Source: Diphasiastrum complanatum
Lineage: Eukaryota > Streptophyta > Lycopodiopsida > Lycopodiales > Lycopodiaceae
Reading direction: 5' to 3'
Assembly (NCBI GenBank): GCA_029204225.1
Contig: CM055104.1
Location: 25,869,285 to 25,933,284, forward strand
Length of the DNA: 64,000 bases
Below, in pieces: positions 11,420 through 22,188 of the stretch (position 1 is the stretch's first letter; every line of letters begins with the position of its first letter). Under the pieces are notes generated by a model. It saw only the letters and a program-made list of their open reading frames with translations, was not told the origin of the DNA and did not search any database. The translations under genes and the position numbers were made by a program.

Positions 11420-12060
11420 AGAAATTAGGTCATCAATTGCGATCGCCAGTTGGCTGGTGATCCGCTGGCATCCATCCGGTCCTTGTCATTGATTGCTGAT
11501 AAGCGGTGAAATTGGCCGTAAACGTTCTGTCTGCATAAATGAACCAAAACTGTAGCTCTGCAAAAATGAACTAAAACAGCCACAGGCAACACTGTCAGGT
11601 TTTTCGCAAAAGGGCGAAAAAGGCGAAGGTGCCCTTAAATCTCATTTAGGGTTGCCCCACACTTTGGCAGAGTCATTTCTTTAACATTTGAGGCTCTTTG
11701 GAAAAAGCGAAAAATGCGACTCTGCATATTTGCACGAGATTTCTGATGCCACTTCAAGGACTCTTTAGCTCTTTCGAACAAGTTGTCATAAGCTGGAAGG
11801 ATGGGAAACTCAATTAGAAAAAGATGGTAAGTAGAAAAGGAAAACTGAGAAATTGTGGAACGAAACAGTAATGGAATCAAAAAGACCAATGATCTCTCGA
11901 GCAAAAGCATCGCATGACACCAGAATTTTCACCATTTGCAATGAATCGGTCCAGAAGTGGATGTTTTTTTTAAAACAATGCACTTGAAAAACATGTCAAA
12001 TGGTCATGGGTTGTGTTGTGGACGTTGAGCTCCTTAACTACAATGGTCCGCACTAAGCTC
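11420..12060. other. No gene recognised
   Basis: A 91-codon minus-strand frame (11635-11910) contains a basic segment around AKESLKWHQKSRANMQSRIF that looks somewhat protein-like. It has no splice context or family match I can name. Confidence 0.4.
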
Positions 12061-12067
12061 CTCAGCT

Positions 12068-12295
12068 GCAACAATACCAAAAAATTCAATGCCCAGATCT
12101 TGCAGCGGGTGCTTTTTGCATAAAGTTTCCTACCTACGTCTTTCACATCCTGAAATTATAGAATCTGTTGATCTTGAAGCATGGAAGTTTGAATGATTGG
12201 TCTCTGGGATTTATTAGGTCACAACCTCATGTATGCAAATCAATTAATCATGTTGGCTCTCAAAGAAATCATTGCAGAAGCCATAAGCATACTAC

Positions 12296-12338
<43 letters not shown>

Positions 12339-12874
12339 TATTCAAAGCATTCAAACTGAGCAAGTGCTATTGCAATGATCTATCAATATGAGAGAGAACA
12401 TCTTTCAATCTAGGTTGCTGAAAACGCAGTAGCAGATCTTATCTCGAGAATTAGAGAGCAAAGAGCGATCAAGCGAGCAGAGCAGGGAAGCGCAATAGTA
12501 CCAAAAAATTCAATGTCCAGATCCTGCAGCAGGTGCTTTCTGCACGTCTTTCACATCCTGAAATTATGGAATCTGTTGATCTTGAAGCATGGAAGTTTGA
12601 ATGATTGGTCTCTAGGATTTATCAGGTCACAACCTCATGTATGCAGATCAATTCATCATGTTGGCTCTCAAAGAAATCATTGCAAAAGCCATAAGCATAT
12701 TACAAAATGAGAGAGAGAGAGAGAGAGAGAGAGGGAGATTTATTCAAAGCATTCAAACTGAGCAAGTGCTATTGCAATGATCTATCAACGTGAGAGAAAA
12801 CGTCTTTCAATCCAGTTTGTTGAAAACGTAGCATGAGATCATATCTTGGGAATTAGGGAGCAGAGAGCGATCGA
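12068..12874 (+). repeat. Two-copy direct tandem duplication, about 420 bp unit, each with a GA tract
   Basis: Unit 1 (about 12068-12494) and unit 2 (about 12495-12874) share nearly all of their length, including GAAATTATRGAATCTGTTG and the flanks of a (GA)n tract at 12301-12336 and 12710-12736. Unit 2 lacks a short piece after GGTGCTTTYTGCA. The GA tract differs in length between the units. Confidence 0.9.
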
Positions 12875-12899
12875 GCCAAAACCTGCGATATGTGGCAAC

Positions 12900-13146
12900 C
12901 TCAAGCTTGAAGCGATGGAGAGAGGGAGGCCCGCGAGAAGAGCAGGCAAGCCTGAAGCGATGGAGAGAGGGAGGGAGCGGGGAGACCAATTAAGTGGCAA
13001 TTAAGGAGGGAGTTTGAAATGCGGCAAGTAGCAGGCTTTGTGTCGAAGACTTTAAAGCTCGTAATGAGAGTGAGGGGGAGGGAGGGGTGAGAAGGGTATG
13101 AGAAGGGCACATATTTTTCATCGTGAAGGATGACAAATAGTTAGTG

Positions 13147-13178
<32 letters not shown>

Positions 13179-13180
13179 TG
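12900..13180 (+). repeat. Short purine-rich repeats and a (CA)n microsatellite
   Basis: The word CTTGAAGCGATGGAGAGAGG recurs in near-identical form (about 12905 and 12953). Purine-rich sequence continues to 13110, and a CA dinucleotide tract lies at 13152-13178. No gene is visible. Confidence 0.7.
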
Positions 13181-13199
13181 CAGTTTAAACCAAGGCACA

Positions 13200-14330
13200 C
13201 ATCTGCGTACATTTTTGTTCAAACATATTTTAGCTTTTCCTTTGCAAATGGGCGACATTTTTTGCTAGCAAAGCGTGACATTTTTGGTGGCACAACGTGA
13301 CATTTTTTACGACAAACACACATTCTCTCTCTAAAATAGTTTTATACTATATAGATATTTGAATCATATCTTTCCTTTCAAAATGTATGTGCATTTGGAG
13401 GCCCAGGTAAAATTTGGTGCTAGCACCTCCGCGTGGTCGAAAATCCAAAATTGCCAAAAGAAAAAAATTATGGTGCCTGCCCCTGCGCATGCGTGAGCGT
13501 GAAAATTTATGTTGCCTATGCGCAATGTGTGCCCGTCTGATTAAAAACTCTAAAATCTTTGTTGGGCATTTGCTACCCTTGCTCGTGCCACATGTCGCAT
13601 TGGAAGCGCGCTCGAGCCAAATGCCTAGGCAGTTCAGTTAAGACCCAAGGGGGGCATATGAACTCTAAGTGAGAGTTTGGCCCGTGACCCATTTGGCACA
13701 AATCAAACAAATGGTATCTCAACACCTGGCCAACATGCTTCTTTGGCACTCGAGGTGAAAACACCCTAAGGGTCAAAATTGCTACCCTAAGGGTCAACAA
13801 GGCAAAAGTTAAAACTCCAAGTGAGCAAGAAAAATCCAATCCATAATTTCTTATGGCAGGCAATGAGGACAGGTAAACCCCACAAACCTTACCCAAGCTT
13901 TGTGGGCATTTTGGATCAACCATACAATGCATCAACCACCACCCCATCTTTGTAGCAAGCTTTAGAGATCACTTCCCCAGGATTCTGTCCTTCAAGCAAT
14001 CGAGGATCGCCCACTGACTATAATAATTGCAGGAACACCAGAGGCAACTGGGAAAGAGGTATCTCTCTTCTTTTGGAAGTTTTTGATGGCAACCCATCTC
14101 TGATAGAAGCCACAACCCATCTCTGATGAAGCCAAACAGAGTGATGGTGCTCTTTTGCTCCCTTCCACATACTAAAGGGCCATAAAACTCTGGATCCATG
14201 TGGGTTTCAGAGATTTCTGTTGCATTTTAAGTTTCTGGAAGTGCTCTTATGCTCTCCTTCTTATCTCTGCAGATGGTGTATGTAAGACGGCTTGTAAGGG
14301 AACTTGCTAGTGAGGAATAATAGAGGGTAA
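13200..14330. other. No gene recognised
   Basis: Frames of up to 124 codons occur on the minus strand (13573-13947), with no domain. This is the region upstream of the OSB-PPR gene and may contain its promoter and first exon(s). I could not place a start codon or TATA box with any confidence. Confidence 0.45.
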
Positions 14331-14339
14331 ATTTGGTTT

Positions 14340-14930
14340 GTGAATGATGGTGATGATGGGCGTTCCATGTCTTGAAAGTGGAAAGTTTTGGAATAGCGAA
14401 ATAGCAAAGGCAGCTGCTACTTGCGAACTGGAAGAAAGCCGCAGGAAAACACCAGATTCGCGATGGATGTTGTCGACCAAGAGGACCCAGCTGAACTCCA
14501 GAGCAGGACTGAAAGTAAAATGTGAAGTTAATAAAGGTATTTTTTCCATCCAGTTTTCACTTGCACTGAATCCAGAGACTTCCTTACATTTTCCAGTAGA
14601 AAAAAGTTTTTATGCTTATTTCATTCTTGTCGAGCTCTGATGGGGCATCTGGTGCTACTCTGGCAAGCTTTGGAAATGCAATGCATTTTAAATATTTTAA
14701 ACAAGACAATTTTCAGAATTGCTTTGTCTATGTGCAAGGCAAACCTTGTTGCCTAGCTTGTTGTAACTTGGGCATTCTTTTCCATGGTGATTAAAAAGGT
14801 TGAGCTCATTGTTGGTGGCGCTGTGGCTATGGAGGACATCTAGTCCATAACAAACTTGAAGTTGTTTCAGCTGATAAGAAATTGAGATTGTTCAGATGGA
14901 ACTGAAGTGGTGAAGATTTATCTTACTACA
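14340..14930 (+). other. Possible 5' exons of the OSB-PPR gene
   Basis: Two stretches could be N-terminal exons. An ATG-initiated frame at 14344 could supply an organelle-targeting peptide. A segment near 14650-14755 reads FKQDNF...CFVYVQGK, reminiscent of the end of the OB-fold in OSB proteins, where a strand reads VYVSGxL. Splice sites here do not resolve into one open frame, so this remains a suggestion. An upstream exon ending in phase 0 before 14963 is required by the model of the downstream gene. Confidence 0.3.
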
Positions 14931-14962
14931 CAAAAAATGTGTATACTGACTGTGACATGCAG

Positions 14963-17900
14963 GCCAAAGAGAGCAAGTCGCAGAGCACTCTCTGCCGCAT
15001 TCCACTGGTCGATCTTTGGATGTTATACCCAACAAGGTGAAGCTTTTGCGAGTACATGAAACATTATTCTAGTGAGGGCTGGCTGAAGTTTTTAGTAGCA
15101 CGTTATAGAAGTGTTGATGTTGCAAACGAGATACTGGATATCAATCGGTACAATATTATGCTGAATCGATCACTATGCCATTTCTGACTACAAATTTATC
15201 AGCTGGTTGTAACTGGAGGCGTCATTGTGCGCTTAATGCACTTATCATGTACATTTTAGTGTTCAAGTCAAGATGTTGGTAGCAAGGGTGTAGGATAGTT
15301 GGACAAATTATCTTTCAAAGCTCTTTTTGATTTTGTGGTCCTGTTGATCCGTCATAAATATTTTAGTGGGAATGTGTATTCAGATCAATTCTCAAGAAGT
15401 TGGTTTCTCTCATAAAAGTTCCCAGGAGGTTCCACTGGAAGCTGGTCTATCTCTTTTTGGTATGTGTCAAGAGTTTTTTTGAGATTCATGTGCACACCTT
15501 TTTCCGCTGCTCCTTCCTAAATTCTAATATTTATGCAAGTTGAGCTTGGATCATTTCAAAGAATTGAATGCTCCCTGAAGGACTCATATTGCAAATTAAA
15601 GAATGAGGTAAAAATTAAGAAGCTTTTTTTGAAGTGTATGGGTTGTTGTATCCAGGAGAACTGGACCACATTGAGCAGCTTTGGTTGCAGTTCTTCGTAA
15701 ATCCCTTAGATTGGTGGGACAACAGACCTAACAAGGTGAGACCTTTTGGTTACTCGAATTAAAATTTAGAGACAGAAGCATGCACATTGTTGAGTTCTGT
15801 GTATTGGATTGTAAAAGGTTCTTTCAATTGATAGTTGCAGTACTGCTGCTCGGTGCATGTGCTACTCGAGTAAGTCAGGCAAATCAGCTAAATGGGGCAG
15901 CATCTCAAGAAATCCGTCATTTCCCTGATTTTAAGCATAAAATCACCAGGGAGGTTCTTTGGGAGGACAGCAGGTTGAATCCCCCTTGGGTGAAAGCCAA
16001 ATTGGCCAATGTTACTGGCTGCAGACAACAAGCTGGTATCTTGTCAAGCCTTGATTTCATGCTCCGATTTGGAATATTATTTCCTCCAGCAAAGCAAATC
16101 AAATGTCTGAGGCAGAATCCATCATGTTTCGTGCAGGAAAAGAAATCATGTTAGAGAAACTTTGGCGGAAGTTTTTCTCCAATCCTTCACAATGGTGGGA
16201 TCACAGATTTGACAAGGTGAATATGCTACCACCGTATTGAGTACTTTAACCTGATTTTTTGTTTCAAACAAATTCCTCTAGAGGGGTTTTCTTGAATCTG
16301 CTGACTTTTGTTCCTCGTTGCTAGGCAAATGTAAGGTATCCTGATTTCAAGCACAAAGAGTCCCAGGAGTCCCTATGGATTGATGGCAGATTAACACCAA
16401 AATGGGTTGAAGCAGAGCTGGCTGCTCTGAGTCCAGGAACATTGCAAAGGAGTGTTTTTTCTTGGAATATAAAACTATCAAAGTTTGTGAAGAACAGGCA
16501 GTACACTCAGGCTTTAGGGTTATATCAAAGAATGCAAACGGAAGGTGTTCTCCCTGACAAGTTAACATTTGTGAGGGTCCTAAATGCCTGTGCCGGTGCA
16601 GCAGACCTTCTGGAAGGGAGGCATGTCCACGCACGGGCCAATCAAAGCAACTACCAGGAACATATGATTGTGGGTAATTGCTTGATTGATATGTATGGAA
16701 AATGTGGAAGCATTGAAGATGCTTGCCGAGTGTTTGATAGTATGCAAACACATGATACGGTCTCTTGGAGTGTGCTGATTCGGGCATACATGAGGTGTGG
16801 CCATGGAGAGAAGGGATTGATTTTATTCCAGCAGATGCAAAGGGAAAACTTTGAGCCGGATATTGTCACCTTTGTGTCCATCCTTAACGCATGTGCTAAT
16901 ATAGAAGCACTTGAGGAGGGCAGGAATATCCATTGTCAAGTAATTCAGAAGGGTTATGAGGCAGATTTTTTTGTGGTGAATTGTCTACTTGATATGTATG
17001 CAAAGAGTGGAAGCATAGAGGATGCTTGTAAGGTCTTCAACAGTATGTCAGTCCAGAACGAAGTTGCTTGGAGTTCCATGATTGGTGGTTATCTAAAGTG
17101 CGGACAGGGTCAAAAAGCTTTGGAACTGTTTGGAGTGATGCAACAAGAAGGGGTGGAGCCAGATAGTGTCACTTTCATTGTTGTTCTCAATGCATGTGCC
17201 AGCGTAGCAGCGCTTGAAGAAGGCAGACGGGTCCATGCAGAGGTTGTTCAAAGAGGCTGGGAGTCAGAAATAGTTGTGGACAATTGCCTGATTGATATGT
17301 ATGTGAAGTGTGGGAGCATAGAGGATGCTTGTAAAGTTTTCAACGCCATGTCCAGGCACACGGTAATATCTTGGAATGCAATGATTGGAGGCTATGCCAA
17401 ATGCGGGCGGGGTACATCAGCATTGGATTTATTCAGACGAATGCAGTTGGAGCAGGCACGTCCAGACAATGTTACATTTGTGGCTGCTCTTAATTCTTGT
17501 GCTAGCATGTTATCACTTGAAGAAGGAAGGCATATTCATAATTCAATCATGCAAACAGAATACAGAACCAATTTAGTCGTACAGAATAGCTTGATTGACA
17601 TGTACAGTAAATGTGGGAACATGATAGAAGCTTGCAGGGTTTTTAACAGTATGGCTGTACATGATGCTGTTTGTTGGAGTGCCTTGATTGGGGGATATGT
17701 AAAGTCTGGAGAAGGAATGAATGCCTTAGAAGCATTCAGACAAATGGAGCTTGAATGCATTGAGCCTGATATGGTCACTTTTGTGGGTGTCCTCAATGCA
17801 TGTGCTTGTATTGCAGCTCTGGAAGAGGGCAAGCGGGTTCATGCAAAGGTAATCCAGAGTGGATATGAGTCAAATATTATGGTAGGAAATGCTCTAATTG

Positions 17901-18811
17901 ACATGTATGTCAAATGTGATAGCATAGACGAGGCTTTCACAGTGCTCAGCAGAATGCCACAACATGATACAGTATCATGGAACGCTCTGATTGCGGGTTG
18001 TGTGAAATGTGGGCAGGCAGAGAAAGCATTAGAGCTTTTTCAACAAATGCAACAGAATCAGGTGGAAGCAGATAGCGTCACTTTTGTAGGCGTTCTCACT
18101 GCCTGTTCTAGCTTAGCTGCACTAGATGAGGGTAGGTGTGTGCATGAGCAGGCAATTGCGTGTGGCTGTGATTCAGATATTTTTGTGGCCAATTGCCTGA
18201 TTGATATGTATGCTAAATGTGGAAGCATAGAAGAGGCAAGCAATGTATTCAATGGTATGCAGGGACGCGATGTGATTAGCTGGAATACTATGATCATGGC
18301 TTATGCTATGCATGGGCTTGGTGAGGCAGCTCTCCAGCTTTTTGCACACGGAGATGTAATGATGGACAAGGGTACTTTTGTTTGTCTTCTCACAGCATTA
18401 AGCCACGCAGGCTTAGTAGATGAAGGGGAGTACTACTTTGAGTCCATTTGTGCAATTTACTGTATTTCCATTGCAGTGGAGCATTGCAGCTGCATGATTG
18501 ACCTTCTTGGCCGGGCTGGAAGATTAGATGAGGCAGAGAACTTGATCAACAAGATGCCATGCCAACCAACTCTTTCGGTATGGACAGCCTTACTAAGTGC
18601 TTGCCGAGTCCATGACAACTTAGAGATTGGGGAACGTGCAGCAAAGCAACTTCTTAACTTACACCCTGATAATACCTCGGGGTATGTGATGCTATCCAAC
18701 ATGTATGCTGCTGCTGGAAAGTGGGATAGTAAAGGTGAAGTTGAGCACCTAAGGACAAACAGACAAGCATTCAAATCACAAGCAAGGACCTGGATTGATG
18801 CAAATAACTAA
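14963..18811 (+). CDS. OSB-type PDF-motif protein fused to a PLS-class PPR protein (5' partial)
   Basis: Six exons form one frame: 14963-15037, 15384-15459, 15656-15735, 15879-16035, 16137-16216 and 16325-18811 (2955 nt, 984 aa visible). All introns are GT-AG with matching phases. Exons 3-4 encode one OSB PDF motif (LWLQFFVNPLDWWDNRPNK, then FPDFKHKITREVLW), and exon 5 with the start of exon 6 encodes a second (LWRKFFSNPSQWWDHR, then YPDFKHKESQESLW). Each motif is split at the same place. In exon 6 the frame runs on without a break into seven PPR units of about 101 aa (P-L-S triplets, DMYxKCGSIEDACKVF) and an E-type tail ending RTWIDANN. There is no DYW domain. The first in-frame ATG of the PPR exon is at 16532, inside the first repeat, so translation must start in the OSB part. 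By family, OSB proteins bind ssDNA and PPR proteins bind RNA, both in organelles. The 5' end is unresolved. Confidence 0.87.
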
Positions 18812-19630
18812 TTACATTCAATCTTTTAAGTTCTCCAGAGCAACATGGATATTTTATTTATATGAAGATGAGAATATTATTTTGTTTTTCAGTCTGGCTT
18901 GTAATACAGCTGACACAATGTTTAGCATTATTTAGAGAGAGAAGATAGAGAGTTCAATTTTGCAAAAAAGCAAGAAGCCCGTGCCTCAGGTTTTCCCCCG
19001 CCTCCACTGTTGCCACATTTTTAAGAATTCTGTATCGTTCCAAAATCTTGACTAACTTTGATTTCCTTATGGTTTACTAAAGAAATCAATTACTGCGAGT
19101 GCTACTAAAATTCATTCTTTCTTTTTACGAAATTGGGTGTTCTTGCTGTAAAAATCGAGTATCCAAGTTTCCCTTTCTTCAATCTGCATTCTATCTCTTA
19201 ACCACAGGTATTGCAAGACATCTACTAGGTTCACAAGCATTGTCTGGCTAGCAACCGGCCCCTAGCAACCTACCATACTTCCAGAATCTAGAGATGCTGG
19301 ATATGAAGTTTATGCTCCACCAATATATTATATACGTTTGTGTTGCTTCAATGGTGGTACTCATCATTCAGTAGTTGATTGGCTTGTGGTCTTTTAGGAC
19401 ATTTTTAATTAGTTTAGATTTGAAGTTTCCAAAGTATCTTAGCATTTTAATCTAATAGGTGCATTGCCAGCAAAAGCATTTGTTGTGAGAATGCTTTTAA
19501 TTGATTTTATTATTATTTAAAACTTTCCAATTATGATTTTGTTTGACCATCTTGCTGAAAAAGTAAAGAAGATAGAGATCTCATTGAATGCAGTTATCTC
19601 TAAAAGCTGCGATTGACTACAAACTTGTGG
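18812..19630. other. 3' flank of the OSB-PPR gene, no gene
   Basis: This stretch probably holds the 3' UTR (for example ATATTTTATTTATATG near 18850) and then AT-rich intergenic DNA. No frame of interest is present. Confidence 0.5.
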
Positions 19631-19639
19631 TCTCTCACG

Positions 19640-19890
19640 GTTTAGGGTTTAGGGTACCCAACCCAATGGACCATAAGGAGCCCACCCCAAGGGACCACAA
19701 GGAGCCTTCTTGCAGTCCAGACCACCGCAAGGGACTGCAAGAAGGCTCCTTGCGGTCCCTTGTGATGGCCCAAGGACCACATCGGACCGCAAGGAGCCTC
19801 CTTGTAGTCCCTTGCGGTGGGATGGACCGCAAGAACGCCCTTTGTGGTCCCTTGGGCCACCTCAAAGGACCACCAGGAGCCCAAGTGTAA
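19640..19890. repeat. Degenerate AAGGGACCGCAAGGAGCC repeats with a 30-bp hairpin
   Basis: The word GGGACCRCAAGGAGCC and its reverse complement alternate through this stretch. The strongest structure pairs 19689-19718 with 19732-19761: 30-bp arms with one mismatch and a 13-nt loop. Several overlapping frames here are repeat artefacts. Confidence 0.85.
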
Positions 19891-20075
19891 AAAATAATAA
19901 TAAATTGACTGAATCACTTGGCATGTCATCTCCTTCAGCTCTTGGTGGTCCTCGGGCTCCTTGGGCTCCTTGGTTGAATCATACATGTGAGCACCTCTTC
20001 ATCACATTGGGAACCGTATATTGGGACCATATTTTGCAAGAAGGTTGAAATGTTACAATTTTTTTTTTTGCCCTA

Positions 20076-20121
20076 GCAGCCCACCACCATAGCATGCCAG
20101 CGTGTTATGGTGGTGGGCTGC
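20076..20121. repeat. Perfect 16-bp inverted repeat
   Basis: GCAGCCCACCACCATA at 20076-20091 is exactly complementary to 20106-20121, with a 14-nt loop. It is flanked by T and A homopolymers. Confidence 0.9.
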
Positions 20122-20136
20122 AAAAAAAAAAAAATT

Positions 20137-20174
20137 CTGAATCACTTGGCATGCCGGCGTGCCAAGTGATTCAG
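20137..20174. repeat. Perfect 15-bp inverted repeat
   Basis: CTGAATCACTTGGCA at 20137-20151 pairs with 20160-20174 around an 8-nt loop. The arm sequence also occurs at about 19910-19923 (ACTGAATCACTTGGCATG), so the cluster shares sequence across some 270 bp. Confidence 0.9.
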
Positions 20175-20209
20175 TCAAAAAAAAAAATATTTTTCGTAGC
20201 ACAAGGCTA

Positions 20210-22185
20210 AAAAAGTTTTTTAACTTCAAAAAAAAATTATTTTGGAATTTCATTATGGGATTTTCAACTATGTGCCAAACCACAATTTTTATTAATAAAC
20301 ATTCAAGTAGTGGCACAAAAAAGATAGCACACCTCATGGCAAGAAAGAACCTTTCAAAACTCGCAAAAAATTTACTCACAAAATGCCAAGCCCCCAAGGG
20401 TTGATCTAAAACCTAGACTATCACTTAGACATATTTGATGGTAACATCACAATCAAGCTAGTATAATGAAATCACCTAAAGTTTTGTAGACTACCCAAAG
20501 ATCCACATCATTTGACCTGCTTGTTACATCATCGATCCACCTCAACCACGTTAAATCTATGTGTCATATTTAATCTATCAAGAGAAGATAATTTGCATGA
20601 AGTGCCACATCAACAAGGGATAGCAGAAGGTGCCAATGATTCACAACCAAGAGATGGACCACAATTCCAATTATTATGCACTTTTATTTTTAATGCCAGG
20701 ATTTGGATTAATCTTAACTTTACCATAAGCTTCGCTCTTGTTTGGGCTTACTTTTGTTTAACTTCCCTTTCGGGGTGTATACATCTTTTTCATCAATGTA
20801 CCTACTACTTTTTCCTATGAATAAATACACCAGAGTGTTTCTTCGTTATCAAATGAAGCCTTTGTTATGATTTGTTATGGCTCCAAAATACAGATACAAT
20901 GTAGACATGGCCTTAGGCTTTTAATTTAGTTAAGGTGTTAATCCTTATGCCTATTCTTTGTTCATTTTCAATCAAACTTGGTGGTTTCCATTCTTTATTA
21001 TGACCCTTAGCAAGCTAGGCTCCAAAATAAGTATCTCATTTGAGCCTTGCCATTTATAATGCTCATTTATAACTTAGCTTTTTGCAACATAAATATTTAC
21101 ATTTCAAGTACAAACATGTGATATCAAGCTCTTGTGAGACACTAAACATGACACTTCTTAAATGAAGGTTACCGTAGCTTCCCAAAAGAATATGGCTATG
21201 ATAGCTCTATATCAAATATTCAAGTATGACCATTGCCTATAACAACAAGAAGCAGCGTAACACTAATTGTAGGAAGAATCCTCATTCCAATGTCATTTTG
21301 GCTAGAAAATTGAAATACCAGCTCACTTGAATTTGTTTTTGAAAATTAAATTTATTCAAGTGGTGAAAATTTTCAATTCTCTCATGAAAACCTAAAATTA
21401 TCAATGAAACAGTGACAACTTATATCCAAATTGATTTATGTTAGGCTACAACACCCAGTAGCTTCTTACATGAGACAACCAGCATGACAATAGAAGTATT
21501 TTAATAAAAAAATATTTCCCAAAATTAAGGTACCAACCAACTTGAAAAAAAAAACATGAACTAAAATGACCCCTGTTATCGCATCCAAATTATTGGAATA
21601 GAATATTCACATATCTAGGTTCACATCAAGATAAATCTGCATTCAATTTACTATTTGCATGTGACACAATGTCTACCACCACTGATTAGATAGATATGAG
21701 TGCCATATGACCAATAAATTGCCATTTGATTTAGAATTTTGGCTTAGTGTTCATGCCATTACATTTTGCAATATATTCCATTCCTTTGATACAGATAAGT
21801 AGCATAGTAACAATTTGAAAAATACCGTGTAGTAGCCAAGTTGGAAAAGAGTTGCTACTGCATCGACTTTGACACGGTCTTCAATCCCCTACTGCGAATC
21901 AGGGATGTCTAGGAGCCTTTTGGCACAGATGCCTTATGTAAGTGCAATTTTCTTATATGGAGTTCAAGCACGAGAGAGATTTGGATTGACTGTTTGAATG
22001 TCAAAATATATCCTTAAGTTGGACCCACAGGGATGTTCACAATGAAGTAATCTGTAAATTTGTCCATAAAGCTCTCAGATGTCCTTATGTGCACTCTTGA
22101 GCCTGGTGAAGAACCACCAAACACATTTGATGAATTTTAAAAAGTGAACTCATAAGCCCCACATGGACCATAGAAGTTGACTTTG
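20210..22185. other. Intergenic, no gene recognised
   Basis: AT-rich sequence between the two converging host genes. A stretch near 21900-22010 (FLYGVQARE-like in one frame) resembles the end of LINE reverse transcriptases but is too short and damaged to call. Confidence 0.45.
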
Positions 22186-22188
22186 CAA

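Noticed and set aside
11238-11420. Plus-strand ORF rich in Arg-Glu repeats
   Set aside because: Translation of a GA microsatellite; no other coding signal.
12193-12378. Second Arg-Glu repeat ORF
   Set aside because: Same artefact from the GA tract in the tandem duplication.
13573-13947. Minus-strand ORF of 124 codons
   Set aside because: No recognisable domain, atypical composition and no splice partners.
16347-16787. Minus-strand ORF opposite the PPR gene
   Set aside because: Shadow of the PPR coding strand; no motif and no splice context.
19588-20048. Overlapping ORFs on both strands with Pro/Gly/Arg periodicity
   Set aside because: They translate the inverted GGGACCGCAAGGAGCC repeats; all frames are open because of the repeat, not selection.
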